NCBI RefSeq assembly: GCF_947500705.1
Contig: NZ_CANMSY010000002.1
Span: 496,001-560,000 of the forward strand
Direction: 5' to 3'
DNA from: an uncultured Brachybacterium sp.
GTDB taxonomy: Bacteria; Actinomycetota; Actinomycetes; Actinomycetales; Dermabacteraceae
Length of the DNA stretch: 64,000 bases
Translations under genes and position numbers: made by a program
Notes under the pieces: generated by a model
The model's database searches: none
The model's input: the letters and a program-made list of their open reading frames with translations, nothing else
Told to the model about the DNA's origin: nothing
Shown here: piece after piece, positions 16,322 to 24,255 of the stretch
Layout: every line of letters begins with the position of its first letter
Position numbering within the stretch: position 1 is the stretch's first letter

Positions 16322-18433
16322 ATGACTACAACGACCGAGGCCAGACCCGGATTCAGTCCGCGTGTGGCGCTCCAGAAGGTCGGCACTTCCCTGTCGAACA
16401 TGGTGATGCCCAATATCCCTGCGTTGATCGCCTGGGGTCTGCTGACCGCCTTCTTCATCCCTGACGGCTGGACCCCGAACGAGCCTCTGGCCAGCGTCGT
16501 CGGCCCGATGATCCACTACCTGCTGCCGCTGCTGATCGCGAACACCGGTGGCCGGATGATCTACGAGGCGCGCGGCGCGGTCGTCGGCGTGATCGCCACG
16601 ATGGGCGTGATCGGCGGCTCCGACTGGCTGATCGCCCAGGAGAACGTCCAGCTGCTCGAGCAGTGGGTGGCCGACGGCAATGCCGCCGCGGACTACGTCG
16701 AGCTCGGCCAGGTGCACATGTTCATCGGCGCGATGATCATGGCGCCGCTCGCGGCCTGGGTGATGAAGAAGCTCGACCGGCTGTGGGCCGATCACATCCC
16801 GGCCGGCTTCGAGATGCTCGTGAACATGTTCTCCGCCGGCATCTTCGGCTTCGCCGCCCTGGTCGCCGGATTCTTCGGTCTCGCCCCGCTGGTGAACGGT
16901 CTGATGACACTGCTGTCCAACGGCGTCGCCGCCCTGGTCAACGCCGGGCTGCTCCCGCTGGTGTCCCTGCTCATCGAGCCGGCGAAGGTCTTCTTCCTCA
17001 ACAACGCCATCAATCATGGCGTGCTCACCCCGCTCGGGATCGCCCAGGCGGGCGTGGACGGCAAGTCCGTGCTGTTCCTGCTCGAGGCCAACCCCGGCCC
17101 CGGCGTCGGCATCCTGCTCGCCTTCACGTTCTTCGGCCGCGGCGCGGCTCGTGCCACGGCACCCGGCGCCGCGATCATCCAGTTCTTCGGCGGCATCCAC
17201 GAGATCTACTTCCCCTACGTGCTCATGAAGCCGCTGCTGATCCTCGCCGCGATCGGCGGCGGCATGGCGGGCGTGTTCGTCAACGTCCTGTTCGGCACGG
17301 GTCTCATCGCTCCCGCCTCCCCCGGCTCGATCTTCGCGATCTTCGGCGTCGCCGCCCGCGATTCCTACCTCGGCATCGCCCTCGCGGTGCTCTCCGCCGC
17401 AGCGGTCAGCTTCGTGCTCTCGGCGCTGATCCTGAAGATCGGCAAGCAGGATGACGGCGACCTCACCGCCGCCACCGCCAAGATGGAGCAGATGAAGGGC
17501 AAGAAGTCCTCGGTGGCGGGGGCCCTCACCGGCGCCGGCGCGGGGGCTGCCGCAGCGGCCGACGACTCCGGGCACACCGGACCGATCCAGAAGATCGTCT
17601 TCGCCTGCGACGCGGGCATGGGCTCCTCGGCCATGGGTGCCACCGTGCTGCGCAAGAAGGTGCGCGCGGCCGGCTTCACCGACGTCGAGGTCACCAACAA
17701 GGCGATCTCGAACCTGAACGATGAGTGGGACGTGGTGGTGACCCAGAAGGAGCTCACCGACCGCGCCCGCCAGCGCACCGGCTCCGCCGTGCACGTGAGC
17801 GTGGACCAGTTCATGAACTCCCCGCGCTACGACGAGGTCGTGGAGCTGGTCGGGAAGCGCAACAACCCGGAGGCGGATGCGGAGCCGGCTGCGGCTCCCA
17901 CCGGTACCGCTGCTGCGGCTGCCGGGCCGGGGGCGGCCACGGCAGGTGCGGTCGGCGCCGTCCACGGCCGCCGAGCCGCAACACCGGTCGCCGACTCGGG
18001 CCCCGAGATCCTCGCCCCGGCGAGCATCATCCTGGACGGCTCCGCGACCGACTCGTCCTCGGGCATCGACGAGGCCGGCGCGCTGCTGGTCACCGCCGGC
18101 GCGGTCGACGAGAGCTACGTCTCCGCGATGCACGACCGGGAGGCGACGGTCTCGACCTTCATGGGCAACGGGCTGGCGATCCCGCACGGCACCAACGACG
18201 CCAAGTCCGCGATCAAGCGCTCGGCGATGTCGTTCGTCCGCTACCCGGACGGCATCGACTGGAACGGGAACCCCACCACCTTCGTGATCGGGATCGCGGG
18301 AGTGGGCAACGAGCACCTGGAGCTGCTGCAGAAGGTCGCGATGACCTTCTCTGACCCCGCCCAGGTGCAGCGCCTGGAGAACGCCACCACCACTGCGGAG
18401 ATCCTCGAGATCCTCGGCGATACGAAGGAGTGA
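16322..18433 (+). CDS. mtlA: PTS mannitol permease, fused EIICBA
   Basis: A 703-residue three-domain permease that imports mannitol and releases mannitol-1-phosphate. The membrane EIIC domain (about residues 1-380) has the GIHE motif at 291-294. The EIIB domain carries phospho-Cys429 in FACDAGMGSSAMG. An Ala/Pro-rich linker leads to the EIIA domain with phospho-His622 in AIPHGTND. All three domains fused in this order matches E. coli MtlA; many Gram-positive bacteria split EIIA. mtlD follows after 7 bp, so the two form an operon. Confidence 0.96.
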   Translation: MTTTTEARPGFSPRVALQKVGTSLSNMVMPNIPALIAWGLLTAFFIPDGWTPNEPLASVVGPMIHYLLPLLIANTGGRMIYEARGAVVGVIATMGVIGGSDWLIAQENVQLLEQWVADGNAAADYVELGQVHMFIGAMIMAPLAAWVMKKLDRLWADHIPAGFEMLVNMFSAGIFGFAALVAGFFGLAPLVNGLMTLLSNGVAALVNAGLLPLVSLLIEPAKVFFLNNAINHGVLTPLGIAQAGVDGKSVLFLLEANPGPGVGILLAFTFFGRGAARATAPGAAIIQFFGGIHEIYFPYVLMKPLLILAAIGGGMAGVFVNVLFGTGLIAPASPGSIFAIFGVAARDSYLGIALAVLSAAAVSFVLSALILKIGKQDDGDLTAATAKMEQMKGKKSSVAGALTGAGAGAAAAADDSGHTGPIQKIVFACDAGMGSSAMGATVLRKKVRAAGFTDVEVTNKAISNLNDEWDVVVTQKELTDRARQRTGSAVHVSVDQFMNSPRYDEVVELVGKRNNPEADAEPAAAPTGTAAAAAGPGAATAGAVGAVHGRRAATPVADSGPEILAPASIILDGSATDSSSGIDEAGALLVTAGAVDESYVSAMHDREATVSTFMGNGLAIPHGTNDAKSAIKRSAMSFVRYPDGIDWNGNPTTFVIGIAGVGNEHLELLQKVAMTFSDPAQVQRLENATTTAEILEILGDTKE

Positions 18434-18440
18434 GGCACTG

Positions 18441-19580
18441 ATGAGAGCCGTACATTTCGGGGCCGGGAACATCGGCCGTGGCTTCGTGGGACTGCTGCTG
18501 CATGAGGCGGGGTTCGAGGTGGTGTTCTCCGACGTCTCCGCGGACCTCGTCACACAGCTGCAGCAGGCGGACTCCTACCAGGTGCGCACCGTGGGTCAGC
18601 GGCCCACGAGCACCACGGTGAACGGATTCCGTGCGATCAACTCGGCGCAGGATCCCGACACCCTGACCGAGGAGATCGCCTCCGCAGATCTGGTGACCAC
18701 CGCCGTCGGCGCGCACATCCTGCGTTTCGTGGCACCGAACATCGCTGCAGGCATCGCCGCCCGCCCCGCCGGGGCGCCACCGTTGGCGGTGCTGGCCTGC
18801 GAGAACGCGATCAATGCGACGGATCTGCTCGAACAGGAGATCCGCGCCGCCTATCAGGGTGACGACCTCGACGAGAAGGCCCTGTTCGCGAACACCGCGG
18901 TGGACAGGATCGTGCCGGTCCAGGCCGACGGTGCGGGCCTGGACGTCACCGTCGAGGACTTCTACGAGTGGGCGGTCGAGCGCGGGCCGTTCAGCGGACA
19001 TGAGCTCGATGTCCCGGGGATCACCTGGGTCGACGACCTGGGCCCGTACATCGAACGCAAGCTGTTCACGGTGAACACCGGCCACGCCACCACCGCCTGG
19101 CACGGCTGGGCGGCAGGGCACGCGACGATCGCGGAGGCGATCTGCGATCCTGCCGTCGCGGTCGAGGTCGAATCGGTGCTCGCCGAGACCTCCTCGCTGC
19201 TGGTGGCCGTGCACGGCTTCTCCGAGGAGGAGATGGCCTCCTACCGGACCAAGGTGCTCGGCCGATTCGCGAATACCTCCCTGCCGGACCCCGTTGAGCG
19301 GGTGGGTCGGGCACCGCTGCGCAAGCTCTCCCGCGAGGACCGGATCATCGGCCCCGCCGCCGCCCTCGCCGAGCGCGGACTGGAGCACGACAGCCTGCTG
19401 GCCGCCTTCGGTGCGGCGCTCGCCTTCACCCCGGAGGGGGACGAGGAGGTCGACCGCCTGCAGGAGATCCTGCGCGCGGGCGATGCAGACACCGCCGCGG
19501 CGGAGATCACCGGCCTCGCGACCACCCATCCGCTGTTCCCCGAGGTGCGCGCGCTGATCGCCGCGCGCACTGCGGGCTGA
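18441..19580 (+). CDS. mtlD: Mannitol-1-phosphate 5-dehydrogenase
   Basis: A 379-residue NAD-dependent enzyme that oxidises mannitol-1-phosphate to fructose-6-phosphate. It starts MRAVHFGAGNIGRGFVG, the family's nucleotide-binding GxGxxGRG loop, and carries the long-chain dehydrogenase signature KLFTVNTGHATTAWHG. Full length. It lies 7 bp behind mtlA and uses the product of that permease, so the pair makes a complete mannitol entry route into glycolysis. No mtlR regulator is adjacent. Confidence 0.96.
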   Translation: MRAVHFGAGNIGRGFVGLLLHEAGFEVVFSDVSADLVTQLQQADSYQVRTVGQRPTSTTVNGFRAINSAQDPDTLTEEIASADLVTTAVGAHILRFVAPNIAAGIAARPAGAPPLAVLACENAINATDLLEQEIRAAYQGDDLDEKALFANTAVDRIVPVQADGAGLDVTVEDFYEWAVERGPFSGHELDVPGITWVDDLGPYIERKLFTVNTGHATTAWHGWAAGHATIAEAICDPAVAVEVESVLAETSSLLVAVHGFSEEEMASYRTKVLGRFANTSLPDPVERVGRAPLRKLSREDRIIGPAAALAERGLEHDSLLAAFGAALAFTPEGDEEVDRLQEILRAGDADTAAAEITGLATTHPLFPEVRALIAARTAG

Positions 19581-19621
19581 GCTCCCGACCGGTCCCCGGC
19601 GCCCGGCCCCTCCGGACGCGG

Positions 19622-19627
19622 TATATT
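19622..19627 (+). promoter_or_regulatory. -10 box of ptsH
   Basis: TATATT is a near-consensus -10 box, striking in this GC-rich context, 38 bp before the ptsH ATG. No good -35 hexamer is visible. It suggests that ptsH has its own strong promoter besides read-through from mtlAD. Confidence 0.55.
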
Positions 19628-19665
19628 CCCCTCACACACGTGACCCCACGAAAGGCACACACACC

Positions 19666-19938
19666 ATGGCAGAGCGCACCGTCAAGATCGCCAGCTCCTC
19701 CGGGCTCCACGCCCGCCCGGCAGGCATCTTCGCCCAGGCCGCGGCCGAGCAGCCCGCGACCGTGACCATCGAGAAGGCCGGCGGCAGCGCCGTGCAGGCA
19801 TCGAGCATGCTGATGCTGATGACCCTCGGGGCCGGCAACGGCGACGAGGTGACCCTGCGGGCCGAGGGCGAGGGCGCCGAGGAATCCGTGAACGCACTCG
19901 CCGCTCTCCTGGAGAAGGATCTCGACGCCGACGCCTGA
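19666..19938 (+). CDS. ptsH: PTS phosphocarrier protein HPr
   Basis: A 90-residue phosphocarrier that passes phosphate from enzyme I to EIIA domains. His15 lies in the canonical SSGLHARPA motif. The second conserved region VQASSMLMLMTLGAG corresponds to the Ser46 helix. GAAAGG precedes the ATG. It lies downstream of mtlAD on the same strand and faces ptsI across a shared terminator, instead of forming the usual ptsH-ptsI operon. Confidence 0.96.
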   Translation: MAERTVKIASSSGLHARPAGIFAQAAAEQPATVTIEKAGGSAVQASSMLMLMTLGAGNGDEVTLRAEGEGAEESVNALAALLEKDLDADA

Positions 19939-19956
19939 GCCGGCCGCGCACAGCGA

Positions 19957-19994
19957 CGAAGGGCGCCCCACCGATCCTGGTGGGGCGCCCTTCG
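19957..19994. terminator. Strong bidirectional terminator between ptsH and ptsI
   Basis: Two 16-bp arms (CGAAGGGCGCCCCACC and its exact complement) enclose a 6-nt loop between the converging ptsH and ptsI stop codons. It is the strongest hairpin I saw in the window and probably ends both transcripts. Confidence 0.9.
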
Positions 19995-20019
19995 TCTCTG
20001 CGGAGAGCAGGTCAGCGGG

Positions 20020-21741
20020 TCACAGCCCGAGCTCTCCGAGGATCGGCAGGCCGGCGCGAACCACGCTGATCGCGTCCTCCGCGGTGCGCGCGGCGACGGC
20101 CTTCGCCGCGAGCTCCTGCGCCTGCGCAAGGGTCACGGTGGAGAGCACCTTCGCGACCACGGGCAGCGAGCGCGGGGTCATCGACAGGCTGTTCACGCCG
20201 AGGCCCACCAGCACCACCGCGATGCCGGGGGCACCTGCTGCCTCGCCGCACACGCCGACGGGCTTGTTGGCGCTCTCACCGAAAGCCTCTGGATCGCCGC
20301 CCGCAGTGCGGGCCCCATCGCAGGTGGCCTTGACCAGTGCCAGCACCGAGGGCTGCCACGGGGTGTTCAGATGCGCGAGGGAGCCGAGCTGACGATCGGC
20401 GGCCATCGTGTACTGGGTGAGGTCATTGGTGCCGATCGAGGCGAAGTCGCACGCTGCGAGGTGTCGGTCCGCGGTGATCGCGGCGGCAGGGGTCTCGACC
20501 ATGATCCCGGCCGGCTCCAGGCCCCGCTCGCGGCACATCGCGACGAAGTCCTCGGTCTCATCGATGGTCGCGATCATCGGCGCCATCACCCAGGGCTTCG
20601 CCTCGGACTGCTTCGCCGCGGCGGCGATGGCGTCGAGCTGGTTGGTCAGCACCGAGCGCTTCTCCCAGGAGGTGCGATAGGCGCGCACGCCGAGCGCCGG
20701 GTTCGGCTCGTCGGCGTCAGTGAGGAAGGGCAGCGGCTTGTCGGCGCCGGCGTCGATCGTGCGCACCACGATCTTCTTGCCGGGCAGGTGCGCGAAGGTT
20801 TCGACGTAGGCCTTGGTCTGCTCCTCGACGGAGGGCTCGTCCTCGCGGTCCAGGAACAGGAACTCGGTGCGGAACAGGCCCACCCCGTCCGCGTTCGCGG
20901 CGGCGGCCTTCTCGGCGTCCTTGGCGCCGCCGATGTTGGCCAGCAGCTGCACTCGGGTCCCGTCGGCGAGCACCCCGCCTCCGCCTTCATAGGTCAGTGG
21001 ATTCATCTGCTGCTCGGTCCACGCCGCGGCCAGGCGGTGATGCTCGTCGGTGACGTCATCGGTGACGGTGCCGAATCCGGCGTCGACGAACACCTCGGTG
21101 CCGTCGGCGAACTCGTGGATGTCCTTCGCGGCGACGATCGCGGGCAGGCCCAGCTGCCGGGCGAGGATCGCGGTATGGGATTGGGGGCCGCCGTCGGAGG
21201 TGACCAGAGCGATCACTCGGGCAGGATCGAGGGTCGCGGTGTCCGCCGGAGCGAGGTCGATCGCGGTGAGCACGAAGGGCTCCTCGCCCTCAGGGATACC
21301 CGGGGCCTGCTCGCCGCGCAGCTCGGCGACGATGCGGGCGCGCACGTCACGCACGTCGGTGGCACGCTCGGCCATGTACCCGCCGAGGCCCTCGAGCATG
21401 GTGGCGACCTGGTCGCCGGCCTCCCAGACGGCCCGCTCCGGAGACTTCCCTGCGGTGAGGACGAAGCCCTGCGCAGTCTGGGTCAGGGAGGGATCCGCGG
21501 CCATCTGGGCGGTGGCCTCGAGGATCTTCTTCCCCTCCCCCGCAGCACGCTCGGCGAGCCTGGTCAGGGTGCCCTGCACGGCAGCGGCCGCCGCAGGGAT
21601 CCGCTCGGCCTCGGCGGCACGGTCCGACCCCTCGGGGAGGGTGTCACCGGACGGCGGCTCGGCGACCGGCGGTGCCATCGAGCGGATGGTGCCGATCACC
21701 CGGCCAGGACTGACTGCGACACCGGTGTACTGAGCCATCAT
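20020..21741 (-). CDS. ptsI: PTS enzyme I (phosphoenolpyruvate-protein phosphotransferase)
   Basis: A 573-residue enzyme that takes phosphate from PEP and hands it to HPr. Phospho-His189 lies in GGPQSHTAILARQLG, and catalytic Cys498 in GVCGEAAG; other PEP-barrel landmarks are GLFRTEFLFLDR and DFASIGTNDLTQY. Three Met codons cluster at the start. With ATG 21741 the AGAGGAG site is 6 nt away and the active histidine takes its canonical number 189, so I chose it; ATG 21738 is equally workable. The gene is convergent with ptsH and divergent from an SDR gene. Confidence 0.96.
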   Translation of the reverse strand: MMAQYTGVAVSPGRVIGTIRSMAPPVAEPPSGDTLPEGSDRAAEAERIPAAAAAVQGTLTRLAERAAGEGKKILEATAQMAADPSLTQTAQGFVLTAGKSPERAVWEAGDQVATMLEGLGGYMAERATDVRDVRARIVAELRGEQAPGIPEGEEPFVLTAIDLAPADTATLDPARVIALVTSDGGPQSHTAILARQLGLPAIVAAKDIHEFADGTEVFVDAGFGTVTDDVTDEHHRLAAAWTEQQMNPLTYEGGGGVLADGTRVQLLANIGGAKDAEKAAAANADGVGLFRTEFLFLDREDEPSVEEQTKAYVETFAHLPGKKIVVRTIDAGADKPLPFLTDADEPNPALGVRAYRTSWEKRSVLTNQLDAIAAAAKQSEAKPWVMAPMIATIDETEDFVAMCRERGLEPAGIMVETPAAAITADRHLAACDFASIGTNDLTQYTMAADRQLGSLAHLNTPWQPSVLALVKATCDGARTAGGDPEAFGESANKPVGVCGEAAGAPGIAVVLVGLGVNSLSMTPRSLPVVAKVLSTVTLAQAQELAAKAVAARTAEDAISVVRAGLPILGELGL

Positions 21742-21816
21742 TGCCATCTCCTCTGAGGAGGCCGGAAGGGATTCGTGTCCGTCATCGTACGCGGAGCACG
21801 ACGCTGTCCGCGCCCC

Positions 21817-21822
21817 TACGAT
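21817..21822 (+). promoter_or_regulatory. Leaderless -10 box of the SDR gene
   Basis: TACGAT is followed by exactly 6 nt and the ATG at 21829. This is the classic actinobacterial leaderless layout, and no Shine-Dalgarno sequence is present. It decides the start of the SDR gene. Confidence 0.6.
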
Positions 21823-21828
21823 GGCGCG

Positions 21829-22737
21829 ATGAACGCCATGGCCTGGGAGCATCTGCACGAACCCGATCTGCGCGGGCGCACCGTCGTGATGACGGGAGCG
21901 AGTGACGGCCTGGGGCGGGAGGCGGCGCTCCAGCTCGCCCGCTGGGGCGCGGACCTCGTCCTCGCGGTGCGCAGCCGTTCCAAGGGTGAGGTGGTCCGGG
22001 CCCGGATCGTGCGCGAAACCGGCCGGGAGGAGGCAGTCCGCCTGGTCAAGCTCGACCTGGCGGAGCTCTCCTCGGTCCGCTCCGCGGCCGCTCGGGTCAC
22101 GGAGTTCACGGACGCCCGCGGGATCGATCTGCTGATCCATGTCGCGGGACTGGTGACCCGCCGCCGGGGGCTCTCCGCGGACGGCTTCGAGCTGATGACC
22201 GGCGTGAACGCCCTGGCGCCGCTGCTGCTGACGGATCTGCTGCTGCCGCTGGTGCGGGGGCGGGTCGTGGTGACGGCCTCGCAGGCGCACACCTTCGGCG
22301 AGATCGACCTGTCCGATCCGTACTTCTCCCACAGCGGCTGGTCCCTGCGCGCCGCCTATGGACGCTCGAAGCTCGTGACGATGCTGTGGGGGCGCGAGCT
22401 CTCCGAGCGGCTGCAGGAACGGGGCGGGCCGGTGGACCTGCAGCTCGTGCACCCCGGCTGGGTGCTCACGAACCTGCAGAACGCGACCGGCTCCGCCCGT
22501 CTGGATCGGCTGGTCACCGAGGTGACCCGGCCATTCGCCATGCCGCCGACGGGAGGCGCCGCCGCGGTGCTGTTCGCCGCGACCCAGCCGCTCCCGCCCG
22601 GTTCCTACCTCGGCCCCGACGGACCCGGGGCGCTGCGGGGGCGGCCGACGCTCCTGCGCCGCTCCGGCCCGGCGCTGGACCGCGACCTGGCGCGCGAGGT
22701 CACGGCCTGGGCACGGTCAGAGGTGGCGGCCGTCTGA
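21829..22737 (+). CDS. Short-chain dehydrogenase/reductase
   Basis: A 302-residue Rossmann-fold oxidoreductase. The cofactor loop is TGASDGLG, and the active Tyr/Lys lie in YGRSK. The usual NNAG motif is HVAG here and the Ser position falls in VTASQAH. It resembles the dehydrogenase/reductase group acting on lipids or retinoid-like substrates, but the real substrate is unknown. The start rests on a leaderless promoter. A second ATG at 21838 is possible but lacks support. It converges on the small secreted-protein gene, 5 bp away. Confidence 0.85.
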   Translation: MNAMAWEHLHEPDLRGRTVVMTGASDGLGREAALQLARWGADLVLAVRSRSKGEVVRARIVRETGREEAVRLVKLDLAELSSVRSAAARVTEFTDARGIDLLIHVAGLVTRRRGLSADGFELMTGVNALAPLLLTDLLLPLVRGRVVVTASQAHTFGEIDLSDPYFSHSGWSLRAAYGRSKLVTMLWGRELSERLQERGGPVDLQLVHPGWVLTNLQNATGSARLDRLVTEVTRPFAMPPTGGAAAVLFAATQPLPPGSYLGPDGPGALRGRPTLLRRSGPALDRDLAREVTAWARSEVAAV

Positions 22738-22742
22738 GGACA

Positions 22743-23126
22743 TCAGTTCGCGGAGTCCGGGGACTGCGGCGAATCCGCCGAGACCGGGCTCGGGGCCGAC
22801 TGCGCCGAGACCGCGGAGACCGCGGTCTGTGCGGAGACGGGGCTGTTGGCCGTCAGCATCTGCTCGACGGGCGGCACTGCGCTCGCCAGGCCCTCGCTCA
22901 CCGCGCCCTCGCTCACCGTGCCCTCGCTCACCGGACTCGGCACCGGAAGGGTGGAGGCGTCCTCGGCCGGACGCTCGGCGGCCTGCACGGTGCTCTGCTC
23001 GACGGTGGTGTCGTCCACACCCTTGACGGGCCCGCCCGCGGTCATCGCATAGGCCACTCCGGGGATGAGCACTGCTGCCGTGGTCCCGGCCGCCACTGTC
23101 CAGATCGTCTTCGCCCGCATCGTCAT
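22743..23126 (-). CDS. Small secreted low-complexity protein, unknown
   Basis: A 127-residue protein with an N-terminal hydrophobic signal or anchor (AKTIWTVAAGTTAAVLIPGVAYA, cleavable after AYA) and a Ser/Ala/Pro/Val-rich mature part. That part has three SEGxV-type pentapeptides and several VSA repeats, likely disordered. I recognise no family. GGAGGAG is suitably placed for either ATG 23126 or ATG 23120 (MRAKTIW). It converges on the SDR gene and diverges from the DUF1684 gene. A surface or envelope role is only a guess from the signal sequence. Confidence 0.6.
   Translation of the reverse strand: MTMRAKTIWTVAAGTTAAVLIPGVAYAMTAGGPVKGVDDTTVEQSTVQAAERPAEDASTLPVPSPVSEGTVSEGAVSEGLASAVPPVEQMLTANSPVSAQTAVSAVSAQSAPSPVSADSPQSPDSAN
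22890..22934 (-). repeat. Three 15-bp tandem repeats in the secreted protein gene
   Basis: Three consecutive units of GCCCTCGCTCACCGN encode the pentapeptide run of the low-complexity protein. They are nearly identical at DNA level, which suggests recent slippage. Confidence 0.8.
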
Positions 23127-23320
23127 CTCTCCTCCGTCGGCCCGTGCTCCGGGCTGCTTCTGTTTCTGTGATGCCCTCAGGGAACACCGCCCGGATGAGA
23201 CCAGCCGAAGATCCGGATGAGGCCGTTCTCATCGATGTGACCGCCTGTGACGCAGGAGTCGACGCCGGTGCCCGCCCCGCGCAAGACTCCTCGCAGACCA
23301 CGACGATCGAGGAGCACGCC

Positions 23321-24139
23321 ATGAGCACCACCGACCAGATCACCGACCACGGCACCGCGCCCTCCTCCTGGTCGGACTTCCGAAGCCGGCGCCACCGCTC
23401 CCTCGCCGACCCTCACGGGATCCTCGCCCAGGTGGGGCTGCACTGGGTGGATCCGGAGCAGGCGGCCCGGTCCTTCGACGGCGTTCCTGGCAGCTGGGAG
23501 TTCGCGGGCGATCAGCTCACGGTGACCTGGCAGGGCGAGGAACTCGAGCTCCTCGCGTCGTCACCGGAGGTGGAGGAGACCCGCGAGGGCGAGCTGTACC
23601 GCGCGACGGTCACGACTCCCGGAGATGTGCGTGTGGCGCGGTACGGCGCGGACGTGCAGATCGACGTGATCCGTCGCGGCGGCCGCACAGGGCTGCGCCT
23701 CCTGGACCCGGCTGCGCCCCGTCGTACCACGTTCTCCGAAGTCCCCACCTATCCCTTTGATCCGGGGCTCGTGGTCGCCGGCACCTGGACCGCTCGGCCC
23801 ACCGAGGTGACCGTCGGTTCCGCGCTGCCCTGGCTCGAGCAGCGTCTCCCCTCCCCTGGCGTCGCCTCGCTCGAGATCGGGGGCGAGCGCGTGGAGCTGG
23901 TGCTCACCGGCGACGCGAACGTCCTGTTCACCGACGAGACCTCGGGAACCACCAGCGCCGACTGGCGGGTGGTGACCGCGGAGCTCGACGGGGACACGAT
24001 CACGGTGGACTTCAACCGGGCGGTGAACTTCCCGGCGGCCTTCAGCGCCTGGGCCACCTGCCCGCGCCCGCCCGCCGCGAACCATCTCGCGGCCGCGATC
24101 CGGGCCGGGGAGAAGCGGGTGACGCGCACGGAGCGGTGA
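23321..24139 (+). CDS. DUF1684 domain protein
   Basis: A 272-residue, probably cytoplasmic beta-rich protein. The ending FNRAVNFPAAFSAWATCP, then PPAANHLAAAI and AGEKR, is the DUF1684 signature (family pattern ...ATCPxPPxxNxLxxxIxAGEKR). Function is unknown. The ATG at 23321 has GAGGAG 7 nt upstream; in-frame upstream codons from 23144 are not supported. The tRNA-Ser gene lies just 2 bp beyond the stop on the other strand. Confidence 0.85.
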   Translation: MSTTDQITDHGTAPSSWSDFRSRRHRSLADPHGILAQVGLHWVDPEQAARSFDGVPGSWEFAGDQLTVTWQGEELELLASSPEVEETREGELYRATVTTPGDVRVARYGADVQIDVIRRGGRTGLRLLDPAAPRRTTFSEVPTYPFDPGLVVAGTWTARPTEVTVGSALPWLEQRLPSPGVASLEIGGERVELVLTGDANVLFTDETSGTTSADWRVVTAELDGDTITVDFNRAVNFPAAFSAWATCPRPPAANHLAAAIRAGEKRVTRTER

Positions 24140-24141
24140 CG

Positions 24142-24229
24142 CGGAGGGTGCGGGATTCGAACCCGCGGTACAGGGTCACTGCACATTGGTTTTCAAGACC
24201 AACTCATTCGGCCGCTCTGACAACCCTCC
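24142..24229 (-). tRNA. tRNA-Ser (anticodon UGA)
   Basis: On the minus strand the gene folds as a class II tRNA of 88 nt. The acceptor arms are GGAGGGT and ACCCTCC with discriminator G, and the anticodon arm is TTGGT-CTTGAAA-ACCAA giving UGA. It has a long variable arm typical of serine tRNAs and a T arm around GGTTCGAATCC. The 3' CCA is not encoded. Confidence 0.95.
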
Positions 24230-24255
24230 TCATGCCCGGAGGCACCCGCGAGAGT

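Noticed and set aside
21742-21765. CTCCTC-T-GAGGAG inverted repeat before ptsI
   Set aside because: One arm is the ribosome site of ptsI. The symmetry is short and probably incidental.
24142-24229. tRNA-Ser as an integration (attachment) site
   Set aside because: No integrase and no duplicated tRNA 3' end is visible nearby.
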